From positions 248,001 to 312,000 of the forward strand of contig CP073215.1 in NCBI GenBank assembly GCA_020342235.1: 64,000 nt of DNA. Reading direction: 5' to 3'. How positions within the stretch are numbered: the stretch's first letter is position 1; each line of letters opens with the position of its first letter. The notes under the pieces were generated by a model. It saw only the letters and a list, made by a program, of their open reading frames with translations, was not told the origin of the DNA and did no database searches. Source of the stretch: Saccharomycopsis phalli (lineage: Eukaryota; Ascomycota; Saccharomycetes; Ascoideales; Saccharomycopsidaceae). Below are positions 44,205 through 53,984 of this stretch, piece by piece. The position numbers were made by a program, and so were the translations under genes.

Positions 44205-46916
44205 ATGTCCTTCCTCCAAACCCTCAAATCCAAAGTCTCTGAATTGGGCATCTTTGACTCCGCGGCACAGTCGCCGCGCCCGTCCCGCGACGAATTGTTC
44301 CGCAATCTGTTTCACCTTCCGGACTCCCAACACATTGTCATTGAGTCGGTTGCCGAGGTGTGTCTTCACGACCCGACGCTTCCAGCAGCAGCAGATGACG
44401 TGTTCTGGTCTGGCCGGCTCTTTCTCACGGAGCAGTATCTTATATTCAAGGACAGCTTCAACGGACGGAACTTCAACTTCGTGGTGCACCATCTGGCGGT
44501 GCGGAAGGTCGAGCGGTTGCCGCTGAAGCTGTATGTGTTTGGGCTTGTGGTGACGACGGTGGCCGGGCTCCGGCTCACGGTGCAATTTATCGGCATAAGG
44601 TCGAACTCCGAGAAGTTTCTGCTTCTCCTCAAGAAGTCATTAGACACCAACTTGGCAAGTGTGCGTGCGCTCAAGCCGTTTCTCCGCACGCTCTATTCGG
44701 AGTATGTGATGCTCAAGAACTCGCCCAAGGGCAAAGACTTGGATCTCCAGATGCCTGCTGGAGGACTTGGGTTGTCGTACAAGTTTCCTGGCAATCCACG
44801 GACGCTTCGAGATAAGTCGAAGATGCGGCTCTGGTTTGAGTTCATGAAGACCAACGGGCGCAACGTGAACCTCGTGAAGCAGGAGATGTTCTACAAGCTT
44901 ATTCGCGTGGGATTGCCGAACCGGCTCCGGGGCGAGGTCTGGGAGTTGTGCTCCGGCAGCATGTATTGTCGACTAGAAAGCACCGGGGCATACGAGCAGT
45001 TGCTTGCCGACAACCAGGGCAAGCTCTCGGTGGCAATTGAGGAGATTGAGAAGGACTTGAACCGGTCGTTGCCCGAATATGCTGCATACCAGCTGGATGA
45101 AGGAATTGGCCGGCTCCGACGGGTGTTGACTGCCTACTCGTGGAAAAACCCCGAGGTTGGCTACTGCCAGGCCATGAACATTGTGGTGGCACAACTTCTC
45201 ATCTACATGTCCGAAGAACAGGCGTTCTGGTGCCTCTGTGTGCTCTGTGACAAGTACACTCCGGGATACTACTCCAAGACCATGTATGGTACGCTCTTGG
45301 ACCAGCGGGTGTTTGAGGCGTTGGTCGAGAAGACCATGCCGATTCTCTGGGAGCATATTTCTCGGCACGACATCCAGCTCCTGATCGTGTCGCTCCCATG
45401 GTTCTTGTCGCTCTTCATCAACGCCATGCCGCTTGTGTTTTCCCTGCGCATCTTGGACATTTTCTTCCTCCAGGGAGCACGTACGCTCTTCCAAGTTGCG
45501 CTCGGCATTCTTCGAGTCAATGGTGAGAGACTTCTCCAGACCCAGGACGACGGCTCGTTCATCCAGGTGATCAAGGAGTATTTTGGCCGGCTCGACGAGT
45601 CTGCGCACCCACACTCGCAGAATCAAGCATACCGGCAGATTACAAACTTCCAGGAGTTGCTTGTCATTGCCTTTAAGGAGTTCCAGGACATTTCCGAAGA
45701 CACAGTACGGACATATCGCACACGGCACAAGGGCCTGGTGTTTCTGGACATTGAGAGCTTTGTGAAACGTACCCAGCTCCGCAACTTGCCAAAATGCTTC
45801 CACCTAGGCAGCAGCACCTTGTCCAACATCTACGACCGGTACTTTGAGGTCATTGGCACGGAAATCCACAAGGACAACGACTCTGCCGCCATGGATTTGC
45901 CCCACTTTGAACAGTTTATGCTGCAGATTGCAACCTGGGTCATTGTGCCCAACGTCGCAGACAACAAAAACCAGGCAGAGTTTCTCTCTCGATTGTTTCT
46001 CCTGTGGGACTCCGAGCAAAAAGGTTCGCTATCTCTTGGCGACGTATGCCGTGGACTTGACAAATGGACATATTGTGATCTCATGTCGGTGATTAAACTG
46101 TTTTTCGACTTGTACGACCCACAAGGTACTGGTCTTGTCGACAAGGAAGGCATGCTCCAAATGTCAGAGGGACTCATCTACCTCACGCGACCATGGCGTG
46201 ACGGCTGGTTGCTAGATAGCATCTCCACAAAGGCAATCGACGCCGTCATTGCAAAACGAATGCAAGAGTACCAGCACCAGTTGGCACGTGACCCCGACGC
46301 CGCCGAGACGATTGCCCCTCCAAACTTGCTGGTCGATGAGCAGTATTACAAGCATCGCCAGGCTGAGCGGTACCTCTCTGCTGCCAGCAAGTTTCTCCAA
46401 AACTGCTTTTCGTACGCGCGTCCCGTCGATGGAGCAAGCGTGCCAAAGAACTTGCTGTCTGACGACTTGGCCAAGGAAGAATATGTCGATGCTGGCAACC
46501 TCAAGCGGTCCGAGAAAATCCGGGCAAACGTCGCTCTAGATCCCGACCATCCGCTCCAAATGGATCTTCCGACGTTCCGTATGGTGGTTCTTGCCGACGA
46601 AAGCTACGAGCTCTTTTTCGGCGAGATCTTGGCAGCGTCAATTGACCCGAACCGCGAAATGAAGCACAAGCTGACGTTCAACTTGCGCAGTCTTTTTGAC
46701 GGTTTGGTCGCCGACGGCATCAAAGTCGCCAACGGCGTCAAGCGACGCATCGATGACGCGAGCCATGCACCAGCACCGGGTCCCGCACGTGATGACGACG
46801 ACGACGACGATTTCAGCTCAGACGTAAAGTCCGACATGGACTTGTTGAATGATATTGATGGTGAGCTGAAGCTTGAGCTGGCTGAAGCTCGGGCCAAGAC
46901 GGAGCTGAATGTGTAG
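44205..46916 (+). CDS. GYP2: Rab GTPase-activating protein Gyp2/Mdr1 (GRAM-TBC-EF-hand)
   Basis: A 903-residue TBC-domain protein that speeds GTP hydrolysis on Rab GTPases (Ypt6 in S. cerevisiae). An N-terminal GRAM domain is seen at about residues 50-130 (VFWSGRLFLTEQYLIFKDSF). The TBC domain at about 220-450 has both catalytic fingers, IEKDLNRSLPEY (Arg) and EVGYCQAMN (Gln). EF-hand-like segments follow (FLLWDSEQKGSLSL and FFDLYDPQGTGLVDKEG). The C-terminus has an acidic run (DDDDDDDFSSD). Order and length fit Gyp2 (950 residues in S. cerevisiae). It starts at the first ATG and no introns are seen. Confidence 0.93.
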   Translation: MSFLQTLKSKVSELGIFDSAAQSPRPSRDELFRNLFHLPDSQHIVIESVAEVCLHDPTLPAAADDVFWSGRLFLTEQYLIFKDSFNGRNFNFVVHHLAVRKVERLPLKLYVFGLVVTTVAGLRLTVQFIGIRSNSEKFLLLLKKSLDTNLASVRALKPFLRTLYSEYVMLKNSPKGKDLDLQMPAGGLGLSYKFPGNPRTLRDKSKMRLWFEFMKTNGRNVNLVKQEMFYKLIRVGLPNRLRGEVWELCSGSMYCRLESTGAYEQLLADNQGKLSVAIEEIEKDLNRSLPEYAAYQLDEGIGRLRRVLTAYSWKNPEVGYCQAMNIVVAQLLIYMSEEQAFWCLCVLCDKYTPGYYSKTMYGTLLDQRVFEALVEKTMPILWEHISRHDIQLLIVSLPWFLSLFINAMPLVFSLRILDIFFLQGARTLFQVALGILRVNGERLLQTQDDGSFIQVIKEYFGRLDESAHPHSQNQAYRQITNFQELLVIAFKEFQDISEDTVRTYRTRHKGLVFLDIESFVKRTQLRNLPKCFHLGSSTLSNIYDRYFEVIGTEIHKDNDSAAMDLPHFEQFMLQIATWVIVPNVADNKNQAEFLSRLFLLWDSEQKGSLSLGDVCRGLDKWTYCDLMSVIKLFFDLYDPQGTGLVDKEGMLQMSEGLIYLTRPWRDGWLLDSISTKAIDAVIAKRMQEYQHQLARDPDAAETIAPPNLLVDEQYYKHRQAERYLSAASKFLQNCFSYARPVDGASVPKNLLSDDLAKEEYVDAGNLKRSEKIRANVALDPDHPLQMDLPTFRMVVLADESYELFFGEILAASIDPNREMKHKLTFNLRSLFDGLVADGIKVANGVKRRIDDASHAPAPGPARDDDDDDDFSSDVKSDMDLLNDIDGELKLELAEARAKTELNV

Positions 46917-47109
46917 TGAATATACGTGGTTGTCTATGATGCACAATGTGAAGTCTAGTGATGTACATTTCCATGTCAAGTGTCTTCTAATAAAATGTAT
47001 TGTTTTACCATGTCAAGTTTCTTTTCGTGGAATGTACATTTCTGTCAAGTGTCTTTTCGTGAAATGTACCTTCTACTTATATGAAAATGTCTGATTTATT
47101 TGATTTTCA

Positions 47110-47282
47110 TATGATTTCTGGCTGCTTTCTGATTCTGGCTGCTTTCTGATTCTGGCTGCTTTCTGATTCTGGCTGCTTTCTGATTCTGGCTGCTTTCTAT
47201 GTGTTCCGCCTTTGGTACATTACCTCCTCGGTCCATTACCTCGGTCCATTACCTCGGTCCATTACCTCGGTCCATTACCTCC
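47110..47282. repeat. 17-bp (tctggctgctttctgat) and 13-bp (ggtccattacctc) minisatellites
   Basis: Five copies of the 17-bp unit, then five of the 13-bp unit, near-perfect and adjacent. Confidence 0.92.
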
Positions 47283-48034
47283 TTGCTCACATCTACCCAA
47301 CTCTAGTGCTGCACTAGCCGTCTCAAACATCATCTCTAGCTCTATATACATTAAATGTATTCAACGCAATCAAAAACCCAACTCATTGTAAAGCCACAAC
47401 TCTCGTTGCTCCAACCCAGCTCATAGTAATCAGTATGTTCCGTGCTTTCCACAATGCACAGCCGTATACAAGAGGTCCGCTTGCTAATCATGTCGTGTAT
47501 ATAATTCGTGTTGATACAATAGCCAAAAATCCTCTTGACAGACTACTAGGAGAATTGTAAAAGGGCTGCCCACCTTGGTGACAAGAGATTGGGCCAGAAT
47601 CGAGAAAAGAAATCAAAGCATACGTTCCAAGATAACAAGCCCAAAGGATAAAGAGGAAATGGACAGAGAAAAGTCTTGTTTCAATGTCAGTAGTGTTTCA
47701 AATTATTACAGACTCTAATATTTAATCATGTTTTGTTTGTTTCACACGAATAATCGGAGAGGATAATCACTCTCAAGAAAGTACATATCTAATATCCTAG
47801 ATGCCTTTCCTTTATTGTTGAAATTACGCCTATACTTGATCCAACCTTTTTCAAGTAGTTGACTAATCAAACTTGGAATTTTTTTTGAACAGGCCAAGGC
47901 TTGAATAGCAGAACCTATTTTGGAATTAGTGACCTTTTGTGAATCCATCCTTAAAGAGTTCTATGGTGGACTGGGAGAACCAGTAATTGGCCTTTCTCTG
48001 TTCTGTCTGGTTTGGATCAACACTTTTGCAACAG

Positions 48035-48088
48035 TAATGCCAGTGACAATATATAGCTAAATACAAAAATAAATATTATTATTATAGT
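48035..48088 (+). repeat. family A 3' fragment with (TTA)n tail
   Basis: tgccagtgacaatatatagc and taaatacaaaaataaatatt followed by attattata. Only the last 50 bp of the family are present, a severe 5' truncation. Confidence 0.75.
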
Positions 48089-49011
48089 ACCATTAGGAAT
48101 TCTTTGTTGAAGATGTCGAAGATCCTAGAGATTAAGGAGATTGTCCTGTTGAAGATCTAAGAGATTAAGGAGATCGCCCTATTGGGGATCTCATAAATTA
48201 AGGAGATGGACAGTGGGGTCATACATTAAGGAGATCACCGGTACAGACATCTGAAGTTAAGGATAACTGAATGCATCTTAAAGAATAATATAAATAGGAC
48301 AGAAAATAGCTAGAATAGCAACAAGAAGATGAATTATCTATAATAGAAGATATGGTTGCCATAAGGATCTGTGCTAGATTACGACATTCTTGGCATACAC
48401 AGTGTGAGGATATGAATTTTACATGTTATAATTAAACAGCATAGCTATGAATCCCAAGGCGCAAAAATACGACACCACACAAAATAGTGCTCTAAACATC
48501 CAACCACATTGACTCATGTCTCGTCATAGACCCCATTTACAGTTGAAATATCTCCAGCTACTGTGCCGTATTAGATTTAGTAGTATCAGGGCTACAACAT
48601 TAATATTTCTACAGTTGGCTCCATAGTCCGCGTAGACAACGTCAAAACTAGTATAAACTCCAACTACAGTTTGACAAAACTTGGCAAAGAGGCATCAAAT
48701 GTTGGAATACTAGCTAATTTTGGTAGAAATGGATTGATGGCTGCATTCCAGAGATTGTGCATGTTGGGCATTACCAATGTCCGAATCGGGGAGGTATGAT
48801 TGTTGCCATAGTTTTACAGCCGTAAATCATATAAATAAAGTGTAGGACAATGGTATAGTAATTATTGAAAATTTTTCAATAATATACTCCAATCACTCTC
48901 TTTATAAATCTTTTCTTGCAATTATTATTAGATGTCCTTGGTATGCCCTCCAAGGCCGTTTCAATATGCATAACATCTGTGCAGATCTCTTACCATACTC
49001 AAGTTGAGACT

Positions 49012-49019
49012 TATATAAA
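49012..49019 (+). promoter_or_regulatory. TATA box of the subtilase gene
   Basis: TATATAAA, 105 bp before the ATG at 49124, a usual yeast spacing. Confidence 0.45.
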
Positions 49020-49123
49020 TCGCTACAATTCCAAAGTATCCTCAAGCCAGGCTTATTAAAGTTTTGAAATTCTAGCCAGGCTTATTTAATTTTCGCATCT
49101 TGGCCAGAATTGCTATTCCCATC

Positions 49124-50752
49124 ATGAACTTTGAATTGCTTCTTCTATTTCTATTTGCATGCCAGGCTAGATTTGCTCCTTCGGAAATGTCAATTGGCAT
49201 GCCAAATGATTTTGCCAATCCATATGATTTGACCAATATCAATGGCGATCCTAACAATTTTTTCTATCCTGGGTATTCCAAAGCTAAACCCAAACCTATC
49301 ATACTAGAGCCTGATTCCATTGCCAAGCCAGTAGCCGACGAACCAAAGAAATTCTTTCCTGTTACAGAAAATGCCATTCCATACCTGTACATTGTTAGAT
49401 TCAAACAGACCATGCCTTCGTCAAAGATGGATGACATCATCAGCGATCTCAACATACAACAAGAGTTGAGCTTGGAAAAGGAATCGCCTACCGTGAAGGA
49501 TTTCTTCCACAAGAAAACTGCAAACGGGTTTGGCGGAGTGACTCCATCAAACATCACGAGAAACACTGGGAATAAAATGTTTTATGGATACTTTATTGAA
49601 TCGGTTGCCCGAGATTTCAGTAAAAATGACCTTGTTGAGTATGTCGCTCAGGATAGCAACACTGTCCAGACCCTGAGTGTGATTTCCACAGATAAAGCCC
49701 CATGGCATTTAAGTTTGATTGCGTCCCATTGGGTCCCGGACCCAAACCAAGGAAATCCACTTAGCTACACATATGAGACTCTTCCTAATGCTGGGAAAGA
49801 CGTGGCAATATACGTTCTTGATGAGGCATCTCCAGAGAACATCCAAAAGTACAAATCAATGTTTCTAAATCCGCCAGAATATCGATACATGAATCCAAAT
49901 CACAAAACTGCCAATAAAAATGAGCCTTATAGTTCCCATGCGGTCGATGTTGCTATATTTGCTGGTTCCAAGCACTATAGTGTGGCTCCACAAGCGCAAG
50001 TGTTTGTTGTGCCTACGCTATTCTCGGAAGAAAAGTCCGGCAAATGTTTAATAAATGCAATCAATTTTGCCGTCGACAATTACCTTGATGTGACGAGAAA
50101 GCGCTTTAAAAAGGGTGTGGTGATCAATATGAGTTTAAACAGGTATCCTGATTCAGGTGATCCACTCATAGTGCTGGATGCAATTGACGACATCTCCAAC
50201 AAGTTCGAAAGTATCCATTTTGTTGTGTCCGCAGGAAACACCAAGACCGATGCTTGTGATAACGATGCGGGTAGTTCCAAGCGTGCGATTACGGTAGGTG
50301 CTATGGACCGTAAGGGAAGACGATCGTGGTTTACCAACTTGGGGCCTTGTGTTGACATTTTTGCTCCAGGAGAAGACCTCCAGCCTCGAAATGAAGTAAT
50401 CCATGGGACTTCGTTTGCTAGTCCAATAGTCAGTGGTGTTGTCGCATACTTTATATCACAAAACCCAGACCCAAAGAGCCGCTTTGGTTTCCATGATCTT
50501 TCGTCTACGCAAATGAAGGATGTACTAAGCCACCTTGCGGATCCAATTGCACTCACACTGCGTAACAGCACCAAAAATATTATTGCAAACGGAATTAAAT
50601 ATTATCAAACTGACGACGGAAAAAAATGGTGGAACGATAACTTGCGTACTACAGCGGACCGTGATTCTGTTTTAATTCAACGGAAACAGGAGCGTGACCA
50701 GGCTCGCGGTTTGTCGCGGTTGCTGAACCACTTTAGAAAAGGTCTGAAATAA
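49124..50752 (+). CDS. secreted subtilisin-like serine protease (S8, proteinase K group)
   Basis: A 542-residue subtilase. The N-terminus (MNFELLLLFLFACQARF) is a signal peptide, and an inhibitor-I9-like propeptide lies at about 87-190 (YLYIVRFKQTMPSSKMDDII). The catalytic domain has a candidate Asp233 in AIYVLDEAS, His272 in SSHAVDVAIFAG, oxyanion Asn372 in VVSAGNTKTDAC and Ser430 in HGTSFASPIVSGV. The Asp is followed by Glu-Ala instead of the usual Thr-Gly or Ser-Gly, and the usual HGTH is replaced by YSSH, so the pocket is atypical; activity is uncertain. SWFTNLGPCVDIFAPG is typical of the Prb1/proteinase K group. The frame ends at a TAA that is the first triplet of the (TAA)n tail of an inverted family A copy. 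The gene lies in an accessory-looking block facing the RNase T2-like gene. Confidence 0.87.
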   Translation: MNFELLLLFLFACQARFAPSEMSIGMPNDFANPYDLTNINGDPNNFFYPGYSKAKPKPIILEPDSIAKPVADEPKKFFPVTENAIPYLYIVRFKQTMPSSKMDDIISDLNIQQELSLEKESPTVKDFFHKKTANGFGGVTPSNITRNTGNKMFYGYFIESVARDFSKNDLVEYVAQDSNTVQTLSVISTDKAPWHLSLIASHWVPDPNQGNPLSYTYETLPNAGKDVAIYVLDEASPENIQKYKSMFLNPPEYRYMNPNHKTANKNEPYSSHAVDVAIFAGSKHYSVAPQAQVFVVPTLFSEEKSGKCLINAINFAVDNYLDVTRKRFKKGVVINMSLNRYPDSGDPLIVLDAIDDISNKFESIHFVVSAGNTKTDACDNDAGSSKRAITVGAMDRKGRRSWFTNLGPCVDIFAPGEDLQPRNEVIHGTSFASPIVSGVVAYFISQNPDPKSRFGFHDLSSTQMKDVLSHLADPIALTLRNSTKNIIANGIKYYQTDDGKKWWNDNLRTTADRDSVLIQRKQERDQARGLSRLLNHFRKGLK

Positions 50753-51200
50753 TAATAATAATAATATTTGTTTTTGGATTTAGCTATATATTGTCTCCAG
50801 CAATACGGTTATTCGACAAATATATTTTCACTCAGAAACATCAGGCACCATTGCTGTTGAAGAAAACCCTTTGCCAGCCCTCATTCAGTTGCATGGGATT
50901 AAAAACTTCAATGTGAGCGGTCATATTGTTGATGCTTAGTACTTGTAACTTCAATGTGAGCAGTCATATTGTTGATGCTTAGTACTTTCATTGATTGTGT
51001 AATCCTGGTCGCCCTTGTTGCTGAGATTGACCAATGAACCTCGCCATGTCTTGAAAGAATCCTGTTTCAACACGGTCTAGTAAAAATCAATGAGTTTGTG
51101 GACTGATTTTCGGTTAGCAAACACTTTTCCAAGTGTGTTGCACATTTCATCAGTGCGCGATAGAATTCGGGCTCCTAGGAGCTCTGAGCATCTGAGGTCG
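50747..51200 (-). repeat. family A dispersed repeat, long copy, (TTA)n tail at the subtilase stop
   Basis: Read on the minus strand it carries a PELLGARILS frame, an internal 36-bp tandem duplication (50921-50990), the cores catcaggcaccattgctgtt and tattttcactcagaaacatc (plus-strand sense), and ends in (TTA)n overlapping the subtilase stop. Confidence 0.75.
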
Positions 51201-51602
51201 TGTATTATTAAGCGGAGAATGTCCCACATCATTTAGATTGTGTGACATTATTACCAAATAGTTTGAGTAACAAGCCATCTGTGAGGCTCGTTCCACTGAG
51301 TAATTGAGATATTAGACTGAGGATTGCTTTGAATTTGCAAGGGTCTATATGATAGGAAGCTTGGTTTTACCCAGTGCACTTTGAGCCGCATGACTCTAAT
51401 CTTTCGTATGTGTCTATATTGGATAGGAAGCGTGACACTGCCAGAGGTAACAGTTTCATGTCGCTCTTTGGTTGCCTATTCTAAGGCCATTGAACATCTG
51501 GATGCGGGATCGTTGTAATTCCTGCATTGGCGGTGAGTCTTCCTCGAGTTGTTTTGCTCTAATGCATCATCTGCTCGTCGTTAAAACATTCGGATGACTA
51601 CA

Positions 51603-51941
51603 TCAAACATCCGGATATCTGGGGTAAGGGGCTGCTTCATTTAGCATATCCGCAATAAGAGGGCATTTAGGAACTGCGACTTTTGTACTTCCATTGATCG
51701 TCGTAGTTTGGAACAATCTGGAGCGGACCGGGTTTTGGCTTGATGTGTTTATGAACCATTGTATGGATTTAATTATTGCCAAAGACTTGAACGTCTGCGA
51801 TTCGGCAAGAATCAAATTTACTGATGATATGTCTTGTAATGTGTTGGAAGAGTCTAGTATTCTATCAATTCGCGATAGAAGCCAGGTTCGCAAGAGCTCT
51901 GGACATTGGAGGTCATGTATGATGGAAGGAGAATGTGACAC
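51603..51941 (-). other. family A-related ORF fragment (PSIIHDLQCPELL motif)
   Basis: An open frame of 112 codons, MSHSPSIIHDLQCPELLRTW then LLSRIDRILDSSNTL. Near-identical motifs are encoded at 52510-52640 on the plus strand (PPSIIHNLRCPELLEAQILS) and near 51180 on the minus strand. The ELL..ILS.ID pattern is loosely F-box-like. Fragmentary copies suggest remnants of an amplified gene or element. Confidence 0.45.
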
Positions 51942-52499
51942 ACAACTGTTACATTTTGGCTCTTCATTACCAAATATTTTGAGTAGCGAGCCATCTGCGA
52001 GGCTTGTTGCATCTTTTTTTTATTTTAAACAGTTCTAATGGCTCTGCTACCATCTTCCAACTCTGAGGCTCATTTTTTACCACAATTTGAAACTTCAAAC
52101 AAACCTCTGAGACATATTCACTATGTAACATGCACTTGCCAGTAACATATTAGAAGTGAGTATTTTGTTCTTGGTAATTTGCAAATTACAATGGTACCGC
52201 TCTATTAACTTAAGTTACCATAAAAAATTCGACCGAGCAAAAGGCAAAGATCCCAGATGGATATGGTATAAAAACAGACTCGGTTTCATGAATTCTCATC
52301 ATTTCAACTACAAACCAAACATAAAATGCAATTTCAAGCTCACAAAACACTCAGACCTGACGAAACCAGGCTAGGTTGGTAAAGTTAATAAAGATGTGAT
52401 GCTGCTGGTCGGAATTGCATATTGATTCAAATATACAGTATTTAAAGTGAATGTAGGCTAAATTGACCATTTAAATAGTAGTGTCTACTCTAAAAGACT

Positions 52500-52901
52500 G
52501 ATTTGAGATTCACCCTCCCTCCATCATACATAACCTCCGATGCCCAGAGCTCTTAGAAGCTCAAATTCTATCATGTATTGATGAAATACTAGATTCCTCC
52601 AACACATGGCGAGATTTAGCGGTTGAACTTGGCAATAAGAGTGACCAGGCTTACACAATCAATGCAAGTACTAAGCATCAACAATACTATTGCTCACATT
52701 GAAGTTACAAGCACTAAGTACCAACAATACGACCGCTTTCATTGGAGTTTTTAATCCCAAGCAACTGAATGAGGGCTGACAAAGGGTTTTCTTCAACAGC
52801 AATGGTGCCTGATGTTTCTGAGTGAAAATATATTTGTCGAATAACCAGAATGCCGGAGACAACATATAGCTAAAAACAAATATAAATATTATTATTATTA
52901 T
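52500..52901 (+). repeat. family A dispersed repeat, longest plus-strand copy
   Basis: Contains the PELLEAQILSCID frame, then an internal duplication around actaagcatcaacaatac / actaagtaccaacaatacg, then aatcccaagcaactgaatga, tgagtgaaaatatatttgtc and tagctaaaaacaaatataaa, ending in attattattatta. Confidence 0.78.
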
Positions 52902-52950
52902 ACTATTTACTACCACAACACGTTTCATTTAGGCCGGCTAAATTCAACTT

Positions 52951-53946
52951 TTAGTTGCAATCTCCACCCTTGTCTGGGAAACAATAATGCATATTGTCCA
53001 TCAGCGCCATATTGGCTGAGCAATCCCCAGGTAGTCCTAGTCTATCTCCTAAACCCGGACGTGGCATAAGAGAAGGATCATCTTTCATGATTGCACTATT
53101 ACTTTCAACACTATAGGAAACCAACACCTTGTTAATCTTGCAATACACACGGCCTGGGCCTACGATAGTTTCCCCTCTAACATGCGCATTTGGAAATTCA
53201 TTCAACTGCTTCTCAAAATCTTCCCGACTATAAAGCTTGCTAATTTCAAATGTCTCAGCAAATTCCGCTTGGTCACGAAGTTTTCCGTCGTAAATGAAAA
53301 AGTTATGAGCCGCTGTAATGTAGTCTTGAACAATTGCTTTTTGAAGCGAATCATAGCTTCCTTGGCGATATAAATTGTGAAATTCCTGGATCTGTTCTGG
53401 CGACAATCTGCCCTGGCTGTTATATTTTGTCAACTGATTGTAAAGTTTTTTCTGATTCCACGGAATGTTTGTAGTATCATAGCATTCCCATCTCAAGGAC
53501 ATGAAATCACCAATATGGCCAGGAATCTGTTGATGTACGTTAGCAATGGCAGGCCGTAACCAATATTCATTCAACAAGCCATCCAGCCACACTGGTGATT
53601 TCAGTGATACTAGTCCCACAACATCGTTATCACTATTAAAGCGAGCTGAACCGCCAGAATCTATATCGTCTGATGTACTCCATAACCCACGGATGGTGAG
53701 CCTTCCTTGTCGAGGTATAAAGTTGTATGCGAGCACCACGTTTCGGTTTTCTTCATTTTCACAATATTCTGGGGGATTGATCAATTGACTTGTTATAGGA
53801 GCATATTTACTCGTCATTCACCCAGATAGAAGTAAACTATTGATGTCAACGTCTTGAGCGACAAGGTTACTATCGACTGGAGACGCGAGACCGAGCTCCA
53901 TAAAGAGCATGGCTAAAAGGATGTGAAAAATAGCTAAAGTGTTCAT
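52951..53946 (-). CDS. secreted RNase T2-fold protein lacking catalytic histidines
   Basis: A signal-peptide frame starts at the ATG at 53946 (MNTLAIFHILLAMLFMELGL). It meets a TGA at 53818-53820, after which the same frame continues to 52951. Bases 53789-53821 could be a 33-nt intron: donor GTGAAT, TATAAC branch, AAG acceptor. Removing it keeps frame (LLLSG then QLINPPEYC) and gives 320 residues. If unspliced, only the downstream 288 codons would be made, without a signal. The body resembles RNase T2: PPEYC, then FIPRQGRLTIRGLWSTSD where the family has TIHGLWP, and DFMSLRWECYDTT where the family has EWxKHGTC. Both catalytic histidine sites are changed, so RNA cleavage is unlikely. Late family blocks (DYITAAHNFFI, YCKINKVLVSYS) and C-terminal cysteines remain. 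Either a pseudoenzyme or a decaying gene. Confidence 0.68.
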
Positions 53947-53976
53947 TGATGATTACAAGTGGATAGGCATGGCTGA

Positions 53977-53984
53977 TATTTATA
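53977..53984 (-). promoter_or_regulatory. TATA box of the RNase T2-like gene
   Basis: TATAAATA on the minus strand, 31-38 bp before the ATG at 53946. It supports 53946 as the true start. Confidence 0.4.

Larger units (their letters stand above)
46917..49123. other. intergenic region between GYP2 and the subtilase gene
   Basis: Minisatellites at 47110-47282. A 68-codon minus-strand frame (47742-47948, MDSQKVTNSKIGSAIQALAC) is not recognised. A family A 3' fragment lies at 48035-48088, followed by degenerate repeats of gagattaaggagat (48125-48245). The rest is AT-rich. Confidence 0.6.
50753..52950. other. repeat-derived region between two convergent secreted-protein genes
   Basis: Framed by inverted family A copies with their tails pointing outward (50747-51200 minus and 52500-52901 plus). 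Between them lies a minus-strand frame (51603-51941) starting SPSIIHDLQCPELLRTWLL, similar to frames inside both A copies, plus the WFINTSS fragment. No intact gene. Confidence 0.6.

Noticed and set aside
44205-46916. CTG reassigned to serine
   Set aside because: CTG codons in GYP2, CCT4 and PMT1 fall at hydrophobic positions where leucine is expected.
47742-47948. 68-codon minus-strand frame MDSQKVTNSKIGSAIQ
   Set aside because: It has an ATG and balanced composition but is short, unrecognised and isolated in AT-rich DNA.
50747-52901. DNA transposon with about 220-bp terminal inverted repeats
   Set aside because: Other family A copies stand alone, are truncated only at the 5' side and keep the same (TTA)n 3' tail, which fits retroposition better.
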